From Lachnospiraceae bacterium (GTDB taxonomy: Bacteria > Bacillota > Clostridia > Lachnospirales > Lachnospiraceae): DNA of 64,000 bases. The notes below the pieces were generated by a model, which was not told where the DNA came from, did no database searches, and worked only from the letters and a program-made list of their open reading frames with translations. The position numbers and the translations under genes were made by a program. The DNA lies in contig JAILLY010000123.1 of the NCBI GenBank assembly GCA_024692905.1, forward strand, positions 57,758 to 121,757. The letters run 5' to 3'. Shown here one piece after another: positions 21,909 to 30,946 of the stretch. The stretch's first letter is position 1, and the number at the start of each line of letters is the position of its first letter.

Positions 21909-22509
21909 CTTCGCCGCGGATATAAACGAAGAAAAGAAACTCATCAGAAAACGTCTCATTAAAGAACGCCTTGACATAATTCCTGCCGACAGGAAAAGAT
22001 ACGATGAGGCTATCCTTTTAAATCTCACGAAGCTTTCCGGATATATGACATCAGATATACTTCTTACATATGCTTCATATAACGGTGAAGCCGATACGTT
22101 TTGCCTTATTGAAGATGCTGTAAAAAACGGAAAGCGAGTGGCGTGTCCGAGATGCACGGTAAAAAACGGGGAACCTGTGCTTGAGTTTAGATACATTGGC
22201 TCAGCCAAAGAACTGATAAGCGGATATAAGGGTATCCCCGAGCCTGGTGAGGATAATACAAAGACGGTGGAAGATCGTGATATTAAAAAGGCTGCGGTGA
22301 TAATACCGATGGTCGGATATGATCCCTCCGGCAACCGGATCGGATACGGCAAGGGCTTCTATGACAGATTCCTTTCCCGGAACAGGACCGGAATAAACAT
22401 AGGGATCGCATACTCATGTCAGGAATGCATTTCACTTCCTGCCTGCCGCCATGACATTAAACCAGATATCATAGTTACCGAAAAGGCCATTTTAAAGATC
22501 AGCCCGTAA
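21898..22509 (+). CDS. 5-formyltetrahydrofolate cyclo-ligase
   Basis: This enzyme uses ATP to return 5-formyl-THF to 5,10-methenyl-THF, clearing an inhibitory folate and feeding the pathway of fhs and folD seen at 9-11.5 kb. The 203-residue protein has the N-terminal basic helix EEKKLIRKRLIKERLD, the central GVACPR-like segment RVACPRC, and the signature YDPSGNRIGYGKGFYDRFL near residue 140 that binds ATP. The start overlaps DUF896 by 11 nt with AAAGGGGA upstream. Family symbols vary (fau, yqgN, mthfs), so none is given. Confidence 0.93.
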   Translation: MLNDFAADINEEKKLIRKRLIKERLDIIPADRKRYDEAILLNLTKLSGYMTSDILLTYASYNGEADTFCLIEDAVKNGKRVACPRCTVKNGEPVLEFRYIGSAKELISGYKGIPEPGEDNTKTVEDRDIKKAAVIIPMVGYDPSGNRIGYGKGFYDRFLSRNRTGINIGIAYSCQECISLPACRHDIKPDIIVTEKAILKISP

Positions 22510-22519
22510 CGGAGATAAT

Positions 22520-23947
22520 ATGAAAGACCAAACAAACAGAATCCCGCCCGCCACAGAGCCGGAACGTCAGTACTATTATATCGATCTCGCCTCCGGTCTT
22601 CTTAAGGAAAGGGCAGGACGGCTTAACCACAGCCTGACATTTCATGTCACAACCTTCGGATGCCAGATGAATGCAAAGGATTCCGAAAAAATGTACGGTA
22701 TAATGGACCGTATGGGACTGACTTACTGTGAAGAGGAAAAGGATGCGGATATCGTTCTTTTCAATACCTGCACGATCCGTGACAATGCGAATCAGAAATT
22801 CTACGGACATCTGGGTTCTCTTAACGACAAGAACCACAGGAATCCCGGCCGGATAGTCATGGTATGCGGATGCATGATGCAGGAACCGGAATGTGTAAAA
22901 CGCATAATCGAAGGATACAGGATCGTTAATATAATATTCGGAACACATAACATATATAAACTGGCCGAGCTTATGTGCGAACATCTGATGAGCGGACGTT
23001 TCGTAAGTGATGTCTGGGACAGGCCCGGTGAGATAGTCGAAGATATTCCGAGCCGCCTTAAATATCCGTTCAAAGCCGGTGTGAACATTATGTACGGATG
23101 CAACAACTACTGTACCTACTGCATTGTTCCGTATGTACGCGGGCCGGAGAGGAGCAGAAACGCCAAAGACGTGATCTGTGAATGCGAGAAGCTTGCATCG
23201 GAAGGGGTTAAGGAAGTGATGCTCCTTGGGCAGAATGTAAATTCCTACGGAAACGGCATAAAGGACTGTATCACATTTCCGGAACTCCTTAAGGAAGTCG
23301 AACGTGTTGAAGGCATAGAGCGCATAAGATTTATGACATCCCATCCAAAGGATCTGTCTGATGACCTTATTAACGTCATGAAAGGATCGTCGAAGATATG
23401 CCGCCATATACATCTGCCTCTGCAATCGGGGAGCAGCAGGATACTCAAGGCAATGAACCGAAGGTATACAAAAGAACAGTATCTTGAACTCGCAAAAAAG
23501 ATACGGGATGAACTTCCTCAGACTTCGATAACTACTGATATAATAGTCGGATTCCCGGGGGAAACCTCAGAGGATATCGACGATACCATAGATGTGATAA
23601 AACAGGTGAGTTTTGACGGAGCATTCACTTTTGTTTATTCACCCAGAACAGGCACGCCGGCCGCTTCCATGCCCGGCCGTCCGTCCGGTGAATGGATAAA
23701 GCATGAATTTGACCGTGTCTTAACGGCAGTTCAGGAAGAAAGCCGTAAAAGGGCAGGGCTTTTTACCGGCAGCATACAGGATGTACTGGTTGAAGGTATA
23801 AGCGAACAGGATCCGTCGCTTGTTAGCGGGCGTATGAGCAACAATCTTATCGTTCACTTTCCCGCCGATGCTTCGCTCATCGGCAAGATATGTGATGTTA
23901 AACTCATTGATTGCCGCGGGTTTTATTATATCGGAGAGCGTTTATGA
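22520..23947 (+). CDS. miaB: tRNA-2-methylthio-N6-dimethylallyladenosine synthase
   Basis: MiaB adds the 2-methylthio group to i6A37 in tRNAs reading U-starting codons, using two [4Fe-4S] clusters and SAM. The 475-residue protein has the UPF0004 domain with its three cysteines (TFGCQMN near 47, NTCTIRDNA near 83, MVCGCMM near 117). The radical SAM motif CNNYCTYCIVPYVRG lies near residue 194 and a C-terminal TRAM domain occupies about 410-475. The first 35 residues are a short extension of the kind seen in Firmicute MiaB. The ribosome site is ACGGAG. It begins 10 nt after the cyclo-ligase stop. Confidence 0.96.
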   Translation: MKDQTNRIPPATEPERQYYYIDLASGLLKERAGRLNHSLTFHVTTFGCQMNAKDSEKMYGIMDRMGLTYCEEEKDADIVLFNTCTIRDNANQKFYGHLGSLNDKNHRNPGRIVMVCGCMMQEPECVKRIIEGYRIVNIIFGTHNIYKLAELMCEHLMSGRFVSDVWDRPGEIVEDIPSRLKYPFKAGVNIMYGCNNYCTYCIVPYVRGPERSRNAKDVICECEKLASEGVKEVMLLGQNVNSYGNGIKDCITFPELLKEVERVEGIERIRFMTSHPKDLSDDLINVMKGSSKICRHIHLPLQSGSSRILKAMNRRYTKEQYLELAKKIRDELPQTSITTDIIVGFPGETSEDIDDTIDVIKQVSFDGAFTFVYSPRTGTPAASMPGRPSGEWIKHEFDRVLTAVQEESRKRAGLFTGSIQDVLVEGISEQDPSLVSGRMSNNLIVHFPADASLIGKICDVKLIDCRGFYYIGERL

Positions 23948-23952
23948 GATGC

Positions 23953-23978
23953 CATTTTGATATTTACATATCGAAATG
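23953..23978. repeat. Inverted repeat overlapping the -35 box of the zinc-ribbon promoter
   Basis: CATTTTGATAT at 23953-23963 and ATATCGAAATG at 23968-23978 are 11-nt arms with one mismatch around TTAC. The repeat covers the -35 hexamer at 23963-23968, a position typical of a repressor operator. There is no T-run after it. Confidence 0.4.
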
Positions 23979-23992
23979 TATAAGAGTATAAT
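23963..23992 (+). promoter_or_regulatory. Promoter for the zinc-ribbon gene at 24041
   Basis: TTTACA at 23963-23968 and TATAAT at 23987-23992 are separated by 18 nt. They lie just after the miaB stop. The leader would be about 40 nt, with AAAGGAGA before the ATG. Confidence 0.6.
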
Positions 23993-24040
23993 ATTTATGC
24001 GGCATTTGAGGCCAAATATAAACGAAAAGGAGACCTGATC

Positions 24041-24463
24041 ATGATCCAGAACAACATCGCAGCTAAAGTCAATGAAAACTGTCGTCTTGCAGACGAAGAA
24101 GTTGAAGCGGCCATTTCGGCTCTCGGCCTGAAATACTATAACGAAAACAGAAATAATCCGGAAGCAAAATATCCCGAAGACATCGATGCGATCAAGAAAT
24201 TAAAGGCAAAATCCTATATGTGGAACCAGTATCGCTTAAGCCTTGACGGAAAGCGTATGTGTGAGAAATGCAAAGCCACCATCACATCAGACAGCCTTTT
24301 CTGCAACAAATGCGGTACAAGCCTTAAAGAGCTTGATTTTTCATCATTTGAAGCCGAATTACAGTCTGCGGCTCCCGCGGTTGAAAACGTATGTCCCCAG
24401 TGCGGAACACCCGTTGAGGATGGTGCGTTGTTCTGCGAAACATGCGGAATGAGACTTGCATGA
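24041..24463 (+). CDS. Double zinc-ribbon protein of unknown function (140 aa)
   Basis: The 140-residue soluble protein begins with a helical region of about 70 residues, followed by two zinc ribbons: CEKCKATI with CNKCGTSL (about 73-97) and CPQCGTPV with CETCGMRL (about 116-139). I do not recognise a named family. It has a clear ribosome site (AAAGGAGA) and its own promoter with an inverted repeat. The next gene, 36 nt downstream, also begins with a zinc ribbon, so the two may act together or share an origin. The ribbons probably mediate protein binding; this is inference. Confidence 0.75.
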   Translation: MIQNNIAAKVNENCRLADEEVEAAISALGLKYYNENRNNPEAKYPEDIDAIKKLKAKSYMWNQYRLSLDGKRMCEKCKATITSDSLFCNKCGTSLKELDFSSFEAELQSAAPAVENVCPQCGTPVEDGALFCETCGMRLA

Positions 24464-24499
24464 CACTCTTAAATTCCCGACATATGCGGAGGTCAGTGA

Positions 24500-26566
24500 A
24501 TGTTTTGTAAGAATTGCGGAAATCAGTTAAAAGATTCGGCATCTTTCTGCCCGAAATGCGGATGGAAAAAAGAGCAGGCTCCCGCACCCACGCCTCCTGT
24601 ACAGGCGGGGCCCGGATATTCTGCACCCGCTCAGAATGTAACCGTACACACGGATCGGGATAATGAAAGACCGCCCCAAAAGCATAATCTTGCAATAGTC
24701 CTTGCCGTGATCTTTGGCGTACTGCTGATCGCCGGCGGAGTTACGGCATTTATCATATTCCGTTCAAAGGATAAAAATCCGGATGAAGATATAAATACCG
24801 TTGCAGAAGAGCCGGTTGAGGATCCCGAAGAAGACCCGGCCGAAGATGTGCCGGTATCGGATGAAGCCATAAAGCAGCTGAAGGACATAATCGCTCAGGC
24901 CGATGAATATGCCGCCGTCTGGGAAAGTGTTGACTTTGAAGATATGCAGGCTTCCATGGATGCGACCGAGCAGTTTTACAATGAACTGTACGATCTGACG
25001 GAGCAGATAAAAGCAATAAAAGGACTTCCGGCAAATGTTTCCGGGGCAAGTGTCGATGCTTTCAGCATGTATATGACAGCCATGGAGGCACTCTATAAAA
25101 ATTATATAGTCCTTAACGATCTTATGGCGCTTGCGGATTCGATCAAGGCCGATAATGATATCATCGATAATTTTAACAGCTTTGTCGATCAGTATGATGC
25201 GATATCTTGTCCCGACAACCTTAAGGATTCATGGGACAAGATAGGCAAGTCCATAGACTCCTTTGCGACAGCGATCATCCGCAGCGACGAATCATCCCAG
25301 TTAAACGATAATCTGCGTATGGCATCAGCCGATAATCATTTTACGCGTTTCGGCACAGTGCTTGAAAATGAGATCTCTTTTATTGTCGGTATAGTGGAAG
25401 AGGAGCTTGAATTTGCACTTGATCAGGTGAATACAGGTGATGAGATCTTCAGCGAGCTTGAAAGCGTTCTGGAAATGCCCCGGGAAGAGATGGAAGCTCA
25501 TGTGTTTAACTATGATATCGATAATGTGCTGAGTGATTTTGCATTTGATCATGTGGATGTGATCTATCCCTCTCTGTATAATACATACAGCAGCTTTGTA
25601 ACCGTTAAGACCGGATGTATCTCGGGAAGCCGTGATATTACAATAACCTGTGAGATACCCGAATTATCGCAGTCGGTTTCGCAGGATTATCATATCGGTC
25701 CGGCGCTTACCGTTATAAACATAAAACCTCCTGCCGCATCCGGCAGGCATAACCTTGATTCTGCATGGGATACGCAGATAAGGCTTTCGATAAAAGACAA
25801 GAAGGACGGAAGCAGCTTATCGGAACAGTCATTCAGGGTGCACATCGCAAGCAGGAATGATTTTATGTGGGAATCAAATGAATTCGGTGTTATAACGCAG
25901 GACAATATCCTATGCTTCCTGTCACCCGATTCAAAAGCCATCACCGATCTTAAGAGAAACTCGATCGATCTGTTAAGCAACATGACACAAGGCACCATGT
26001 CAAGCCTCGCAGGATATCAGGGACCTTACTACCTTAGTGATGATTCGGACGGCGACGGACAATATGACAATGAGGTATATGCAGAGGCTGTTACTACATA
26101 TCTGCAGGCTGCGGCCCTTATGCGGGAACTCTCGGAAATGGGTGTCCGTTATACAAATGATGCTTTTTCGATCGATAATGCCGATCAGCATATACTGTTC
26201 CCGGATCAGGTCCTTGAGAACAAAACGGGATTATGTATAGAGACATCACTTGTCATAGCAAGTGCTCTTCAGAGCATGGGAATGCATACATTCCTTGTAT
26301 TTCCTCCCGGACATGCACAGGTGGCCGTTGAGACATGGAACGGTTCGGGTATGTATTTCCTTATAGAGACCACTGCAATACCGAACACGGCAGGTGATTT
26401 TGTGGATGATGCAAATCACTGGCTGAGCGAAGAAGAGACAACCGACTGGGATAATGCTCCGATCGCATTCTATTCTTCGGACAACTGGGCGGAGTACTTA
26501 AAAGACAGCTATGTTATCGACTGCAGTGACGGGGCGATGCTCGGGCTCACACCGTTTTCAAACTGA
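24500..26566 (+). CDS. Zinc-ribbon, single-pass membrane protein with transglutaminase-like domain
   Basis: This 688-residue protein starts with a zinc ribbon (CKNCGNQL, CPKCGWKK) and a Pro-rich linker. One membrane helix follows at about 61-88, then an acidic spacer, a helical region to about 350, and a beta-rich part. A C-terminal transglutaminase/protease-like domain carries a visible triad: Cys579 in GLCIETSLV, His605 in PPGHAQVAVE and Glu623 in FLIETT. The membrane topology puts the enzyme domain outside the cell. Family members can be peptidases, amidases or inactive scaffolds, so the substrate is unknown. A GGAGG ribosome site supports the start. Transcription probably comes from the promoter at 23963. 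Confidence 0.8.
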   Translation: MFCKNCGNQLKDSASFCPKCGWKKEQAPAPTPPVQAGPGYSAPAQNVTVHTDRDNERPPQKHNLAIVLAVIFGVLLIAGGVTAFIIFRSKDKNPDEDINTVAEEPVEDPEEDPAEDVPVSDEAIKQLKDIIAQADEYAAVWESVDFEDMQASMDATEQFYNELYDLTEQIKAIKGLPANVSGASVDAFSMYMTAMEALYKNYIVLNDLMALADSIKADNDIIDNFNSFVDQYDAISCPDNLKDSWDKIGKSIDSFATAIIRSDESSQLNDNLRMASADNHFTRFGTVLENEISFIVGIVEEELEFALDQVNTGDEIFSELESVLEMPREEMEAHVFNYDIDNVLSDFAFDHVDVIYPSLYNTYSSFVTVKTGCISGSRDITITCEIPELSQSVSQDYHIGPALTVINIKPPAASGRHNLDSAWDTQIRLSIKDKKDGSSLSEQSFRVHIASRNDFMWESNEFGVITQDNILCFLSPDSKAITDLKRNSIDLLSNMTQGTMSSLAGYQGPYYLSDDSDGDGQYDNEVYAEAVTTYLQAAALMRELSEMGVRYTNDAFSIDNADQHILFPDQVLENKTGLCIETSLVIASALQSMGMHTFLVFPPGHAQVAVETWNGSGMYFLIETTAIPNTAGDFVDDANHWLSEEETTDWDNAPIAFYSSDNWAEYLKDSYVIDCSDGAMLGLTPFSN

Positions 26567-26590
26567 TAAATAAAATTTTGGAGGAACCAG

Positions 26591-27853
26591 ATGAACAGAC
26601 CAATGACCATGACCCAGAAAATACTTGCCGAACATGCATCCCTTCCGTATGTGGAAGCGGGACAGCTGATCGAAGCAAAGTTAGACCTGGTACTTGGAAA
26701 TGACATCACCACTCCCGTAGCTATAAGGGAGATGGATAAGATGAAGAAAAAAGGAGTTTTTGACAAGGATAAGATAGCCCTTGTAATGGATCATTTCATT
26801 CCGAACAAGGATATAAAATCAGCGGAGAACTGCAAGAGCGTACGTGAATTTGCCTGTGAACACTGTATCACAAATTATTATGATGTCGGTGAAATGGGTA
26901 TCGAACATGCGCTTCTTCCCGAGAAAGGTCTTACCGTAGCCGGTGATGCTATAATCGGAGCCGATTCCCATACATGCACATATGGTGCACTCGGAGCTTT
27001 TTCAACCGGCGTGGGAAGTACCGATATGGCGGCCGGTATGGCTACAGGCAAGGCATGGTTCAAGGTTCCTTCAGCCATAAAGTTTAATCTTACCGGAACT
27101 CCTTCCAAATGGATAAGCGGCAAGGACGTTATCCTGCATATCATCGGGATGATAGGTGTGGACGGTGCGCTTTACCGTTCCATGGAATTTACCGGCGACG
27201 GGATAAAGCATCTTTCGATGGACGACCGTTTTACGATCGCAAATATGGCGATCGAAGCGGGAGGCAAAAACGGTATTTTCCCCGTTGATGATCTTACAAT
27301 AGAATATATGAAGGCTCATTCATCAAGACCTTATAAGATATTTTCCGCGGATGAGGACGCCGAATACGATGAGGAATATACGATCGATCTTTCGTCTTTA
27401 AAACCGACCGTGGCATTCCCTCATCTTCCCGAGAACACAAAGACGATAGACGAGATAAAGGAACCCGTCAGGATAGATCAGGCCGTGATCGGATCCTGTA
27501 CGAACGGACGGCTTGATGACTTAAGGATAGCCGCATCTGTACTTAAGGGCAAAAAAGTCAAAAAAGGTGTAAGGTGTATCATAATACCGGCAACTCAGGC
27601 TATCTACCTTAAAGCGATGGAAGAGGGGCTTCTTAAGATATTCATTGAAGCAGGTGCGGTTGTATCCACCCCGACCTGCGGACCCTGCCTCGGAGGATAT
27701 ATGGGGATACTTGCAGCCGGCGAGCGGTGCATATCAACCACAAACCGCAATTTCGTCGGACGCATGGGACATACCGAATCCGAAGTATATCTTGCTTCAC
27801 CCGCAGTCGCAGCAATGAGTGCAGTAAACGGTTATATAAGCTGCCCGGAATAA
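26591..27853 (+). CDS. leuC: 3-isopropylmalate dehydratase large subunit
   Basis: LeuC with LeuD isomerises 2-isopropylmalate to 3-isopropylmalate in leucine synthesis through a [4Fe-4S] cluster. The 420-residue protein is of the short, archaeal/clostridial type. It has the early [14 protein letters not shown] region with its His/Asp, [21 protein letters not shown] near residue 120 with a cluster cysteine, IGSCTNGR near 298, and TCGPCLGG near 359. All three cluster cysteines are present. The ribosome site is TTGGAGGAA. No T-box or leader fits the 24-nt gap before it. leuD follows 32 nt downstream. Confidence 0.95.
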   Translation: MNRPMTMTQKILAEHASLPYVEAGQLIEAKLDLVLGNDITTPVAIREMDKMKKKGVFDKDKIALVMDHFIPNKDIKSAENCKSVREFACEHCITNYYDVGEMGIEHALLPEKGLTVAGDAIIGADSHTCTYGALGAFSTGVGSTDMAAGMATGKAWFKVPSAIKFNLTGTPSKWISGKDVILHIIGMIGVDGALYRSMEFTGDGIKHLSMDDRFTIANMAIEAGGKNGIFPVDDLTIEYMKAHSSRPYKIFSADEDAEYDEEYTIDLSSLKPTVAFPHLPENTKTIDEIKEPVRIDQAVIGSCTNGRLDDLRIAASVLKGKKVKKGVRCIIIPATQAIYLKAMEEGLLKIFIEAGAVVSTPTCGPCLGGYMGILAAGERCISTTNRNFVGRMGHTESEVYLASPAVAAMSAVNGYISCPE

Positions 27854-27885
27854 AGGAAAACAGGGACATATTCAAGGAGAATGAT

Positions 27886-28374
27886 ATGAACGCAAAAGGA
27901 ACTGCTTACAAATACGGAGACAATGTAGATACCGATGTTATAATACCCGCACGTTATCTTGCTATCCAGGATAAGGATGAACTGGCGGGACACTGCATGG
28001 AAGATATCGATAAGGATTTCGTAAAAAAGATCAATAAAGGAGATATCCTTGTTGCCGGAAAAAACTTCGGATGCGGGTCCTCGAGAGAACATGCACCGCT
28101 TGTCATCAAGGTTTCGGGCATCAGCTGTGTAATAGCCGAGACTTTCGCGCGTATATTTTTCAGGAATGCGATCAACATCGGTCTGCCCATAATCGAATGT
28201 CCCGAAGCATCGGAAAACATCGAAGACGGTAACGAGGTCGAGGTTGACTTTGACAAAGGGATCATATATAACCTTACCAAAAAAGAGGAATATAAAGGGC
28301 AGCCTTTCCCCGAATTCATGCAGAAGATCATAAAGGCTGAGGGGCTTGTAAATTATATTAATGAAGAGTCGTAG
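27886..28374 (+). CDS. leuD: 3-isopropylmalate dehydratase small subunit
   Basis: LeuD is the swivelling small subunit paired with LeuC. The 162-residue protein has the expected signatures [16 protein letters not shown] near residue 10, [15 protein letters not shown] near 59 with the substrate-binding Ser/Arg, and [15 protein letters not shown] near 86. ATG 27886 is chosen because AAGGAG lies just upstream; a longer in-frame extension would overlap leuC by over 100 nt. Its end overlaps the next gene by 14 nt. Confidence 0.96.
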   Translation: MNAKGTAYKYGDNVDTDVIIPARYLAIQDKDELAGHCMEDIDKDFVKKINKGDILVAGKNFGCGSSREHAPLVIKVSGISCVIAETFARIFFRNAINIGLPIIECPEASENIEDGNEVEVDFDKGIIYNLTKKEEYKGQPFPEFMQKIIKAEGLVNYINEES

Positions 28375-28735
28375 AAGGAACGATATCATACTCATCTTAC
28401 TCTTTATCATCATTTCGGTCATTATATCGCTTTTCATACACTTCCGGCATGAAGACGGTATGTATGCATGCGTGTATGTCGACAATGTTTTAACGGGCCG
28501 CTATCCCTTGAACATAAATGAAACGGTAAGGATAAACGGTTATCTCGGCGGTACCAACGTTCTTTCGATAGAAGACGGATACGCACGGATGACCGGGGCT
28601 TCATGTCCTGACGGATTATGTATAAATCAAGGCGCCGTTAACGGAACGGGACAGTCGATAATATGCCTTCCGAACAGGGTGGTGGTAAAGATAACAGGGC
28701 AGGAAGATGACGGATATGATGCATATACGCAATGA
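28361..28735 (+). CDS. NusG domain II-containing membrane-anchored protein
   Basis: The 124-residue protein has an N-terminal membrane helix (about 8-27, [15 protein letters not shown]) and an extracellular NusG-II type beta domain. Cysteines in the conserved CPDGLC motif near residue 87 and in [10 protein letters not shown] near 105 fit this family. These proteins commonly sit beside Gx transporter genes, as here, and are linked by context to isoprenoid, quinone or flavin-dependent electron transfer. No direct function is proven. It overlaps leuD by 14 nt and the next gene by 20 nt, so it is firmly within this operon. Confidence 0.85.
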   Translation: MKSRRRNDIILILLFIIISVIISLFIHFRHEDGMYACVYVDNVLTGRYPLNINETVRINGYLGGTNVLSIEDGYARMTGASCPDGLCINQGAVNGTGQSIICLPNRVVVKITGQEDDGYDAYTQ

Positions 28736-29261
28736 TCACACGATACCGCGCAGGGTAGCACTTTGTTCGGTACTGACAGCTCTTGCAGCTGTCGCAGGGT
28801 ATATCGAAATCCTTATCCCTGTAAATTGGTTCGGTATTCCGGGAGTGAAGCTCGGACTTGCCAATGTTGTTTCACTTACGGCACTCTATCTTATCGGTAC
28901 ATTTCCGGCATATCTGATAACGATCATCCGTGTACTGATCATCGGTATATTGTTTGGCAGTCCTTATTCGGTTATGTTTTCAATGACGGGCGGACTGATA
29001 AGCCTTACGGTCATGCTCATCCTGAAAAGAACGGGGCTGTTTTCAATGACCGCGGTAAGCGCGGCCGGAGGTGTTTCCCATAATATTGGACAGTACCTCG
29101 TTGCATATTTGACTCTTAATGAACTTAAACTGTATTATTATATACCGGTACTTATCATTGCCGGTGTTGTCTGCGGCATCGCAACGGGGCTGCTCGGCGA
29201 TGCTGTATGCAGAAGACTTAAAGGAGTTAAAGATGATAGGATTCTTAAAGGGGACGGTTGA
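28716..29261 (+). CDS. Gx transporter family protein (heptaprenyl diphosphate synthase component I-like)
   Basis: This is a 181-residue membrane protein with about five helices. It has the family sequence GIPGVKLGLANVVSLTALY near residue 45, a pattern shared with ECF-type substrate-binding subunits and Gx transporters (PF07456). The label heptaprenyl diphosphate synthase component I is historical, and transport of a small molecule is the more likely role. ATG 28716 has AGGAAG 9 nt upstream; ATGs at 28707 and 28719 are alternatives. It overlaps the NusG-II gene by 20 nt and ruvA by 29 nt. Confidence 0.83.
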   Translation: MMHIRNDHTIPRRVALCSVLTALAAVAGYIEILIPVNWFGIPGVKLGLANVVSLTALYLIGTFPAYLITIIRVLIIGILFGSPYSVMFSMTGGLISLTVMLILKRTGLFSMTAVSAAGGVSHNIGQYLVAYLTLNELKLYYYIPVLIIAGVVCGIATGLLGDAVCRRLKGVKDDRILKGDG

Positions 29262-29835
29262 AGCCGTCTATGAAGATCATATATCCGTCGATGTGAACGG
29301 TATAGGTTTCAATGTATATATGAGTGCGCGGCAGCTTGAAAGTATCACGGGCGCCGGAGCGGATATAAAGGTATACACACATCTTGCGGTACGCGAAGAT
29401 TCCATGACTCTTTACGGGTTTACCACATACAACAGCCTTAAACTGTTCGGAATGCTCATACAGGTGAACGGCATAGGCCCAAGAGGAGCGCTGGCGCTTT
29501 TATCAACAATGGACGAAAATGAATTAAGTTATGCCATTATGTCCGGTGATTCCAAAGCCATATCGTCTGCTCCCGGGATCGGTCAGAAGACCGCACAGCG
29601 TATAATACTTGACCTTAAAGACAAGGTAAGTGTATTTGATATGCTGAGTGATCACGGTACGTCACCCGCTCCCGAAAGCACTCCCGAACAGGGGGCCCGG
29701 GCTGAAGCCATCGAAGCGCTTACGGCTCTCGGATACAGTGCTGCCGATGCATTAAAGGCGGTCAGGGCCTCTGGCGCCGACAAGGATGCCGATACCGAAA
29801 CGATCATAAAACTTGCGTTTAAACATATACATTAA
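29233..29835 (+). CDS. ruvA: Holliday junction branch migration complex subunit RuvA
   Basis: RuvA binds four-way junctions as a tetramer and loads the RuvB motor. The 200-residue protein has domain I beginning MIGFLKGTVEAVYEDHI, helix-hairpin-helix motifs (LIQVNGIGPRGALALL and SAPGIGQKTAQRIILDLK) and a flexible linker around 140-152. The RuvB-binding domain III follows at the C-terminus (AIEALTALGYSAADALKAV). Start 29233 follows AAGGAG at 29221-29226; the upstream in-frame ATG at 29119 would extend far into the Gx gene and is not used. ruvB follows 15 nt later. Confidence 0.96.
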   Translation: MIGFLKGTVEAVYEDHISVDVNGIGFNVYMSARQLESITGAGADIKVYTHLAVREDSMTLYGFTTYNSLKLFGMLIQVNGIGPRGALALLSTMDENELSYAIMSGDSKAISSAPGIGQKTAQRIILDLKDKVSVFDMLSDHGTSPAPESTPEQGARAEAIEALTALGYSAADALKAVRASGADKDADTETIIKLAFKHIH

Positions 29836-29850
29836 AGACAGAGGACAAAC

Positions 29851-30846
29851 ATGGAAAAACGTTCTATTGAGACCGGTCTTACGGAAGAAGACATAAAGAT
29901 AGAAGGGTCACTCAGGCCCAAATACCTTAAAGACTACATAGGTCAGGAAAAAGCCAAGACCAACTTAAAAGTATATATCGATGCCGCTAAAAAGCGGGGC
30001 GATGCACTTGATCATGTGCTTTTCTACGGGCCTCCGGGCCTCGGAAAGACTACGCTTGCTGCAATAATCGCAAATGAAATGGGAGTAAACTTAAAGGTCA
30101 CATCCGGACCGGCAATAGAAAAACCCGGTGATATGGCAGCCATTCTTAATAATCTCAAGGATGACGATGTCCTTTTTGTGGATGAGATCCACCGGCTGAA
30201 CCGTCAGGTCGAAGAAGTCCTTTATCCCGCAATGGAAGATTATGCCATCGATATAATGATCGGAAAAGGAGCATCCGCAAGATCCATAAGGATCGAACTC
30301 CCGAGGTTCACTCTTGTCGGAGCCACAACAAGAGTCGGATTGCTCAGTGCTCCCTTAAGGGACCGTTTCGGTGTGATACACCGTCTTGAATTCTACACAA
30401 ACGAAGAATTAAAGACGATCATAATGCATTCAGCTAAAGTCCTTGATGTAAAGATAGAAGAAAAGGGAGCCATGGAAATGGCACGCAGGAGCAGAGGAAC
30501 GCCAAGGCTTGCAAACAGGCTGTTAAAGCGAGTGCGTGATTTTGCGCAGGTAAGATATGACGGCATCATAACGGCCGAAGTCGCAAAGGATGCTCTCGAT
30601 CTTATGGATGTAGACAGGATGGGTCTCGACCATATTGACAGGAATCTGATGCTCACAATGATAAAGAAATTCGACGGCGGCCCTGTAGGTCTTGATACGC
30701 TTGCCGCGGCCATAGGTGAGGATGCGGGGACCATAGAGGACGTGTATGAACCGTATCTTATCATGAACGGTTTCATCAACCGCACACCAAGAGGGCGTGT
30801 GGCGACCGAAGCGGCTTATTCTCATTTTATGTTACATAAAGATTAA
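29851..30846 (+). CDS. ruvB: Holliday junction branch migration helicase RuvB
   Basis: RuvB is the AAA+ hexameric motor that drives branch migration with RuvA. The 331-residue protein has [17 protein letters not shown] near residue 20, Walker [12 protein letters not shown] near 63, Walker [12 protein letters not shown] near 107, sensor 1 [17 protein letters not shown] near 155, and the C-terminal winged-helix segment ending in RTPRGRVAT. The ribosome site is AGAGGAC. ruvC is not adjacent, and the RuvC-independent resolvase RecU occurs at 56.8 kb. Confidence 0.97.
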   Translation: MEKRSIETGLTEEDIKIEGSLRPKYLKDYIGQEKAKTNLKVYIDAAKKRGDALDHVLFYGPPGLGKTTLAAIIANEMGVNLKVTSGPAIEKPGDMAAILNNLKDDDVLFVDEIHRLNRQVEEVLYPAMEDYAIDIMIGKGASARSIRIELPRFTLVGATTRVGLLSAPLRDRFGVIHRLEFYTNEELKTIIMHSAKVLDVKIEEKGAMEMARRSRGTPRLANRLLKRVRDFAQVRYDGIITAEVAKDALDLMDVDRMGLDHIDRNLMLTMIKKFDGGPVGLDTLAAAIGEDAGTIEDVYEPYLIMNGFINRTPRGRVATEAAYSHFMLHKD

Positions 30847-30881
30847 TTTATGATTTTTTGGCCTTTAAAACAAATAATATG

Positions 30882-30909
30882 ATGACATAACAGAAAAATT
30901 TGATATAAT
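30882..30909 (+). promoter_or_regulatory. Promoter for the secreted coiled-coil protein
   Basis: ATGACA at 30882-30887 and TATAAT at 30904-30909 have 16 nt between them, in the AT-rich gap after ruvB. The transcript would start about 30 nt before the ATG at 30947. Confidence 0.5.
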
Positions 30910-30946
30910 ATATGTATTCGGGAAACCGCAGAAAGGGGATATGTAT

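Noticed and set aside
22499..23425. 308-codon - strand frame inside miaB
   Set aside because: It shadows conserved miaB motifs and has no recognisable protein features.
26567..26590. Leucine T-box before leuC
   Set aside because: The gap is 24 nt and holds only a ribosome site.
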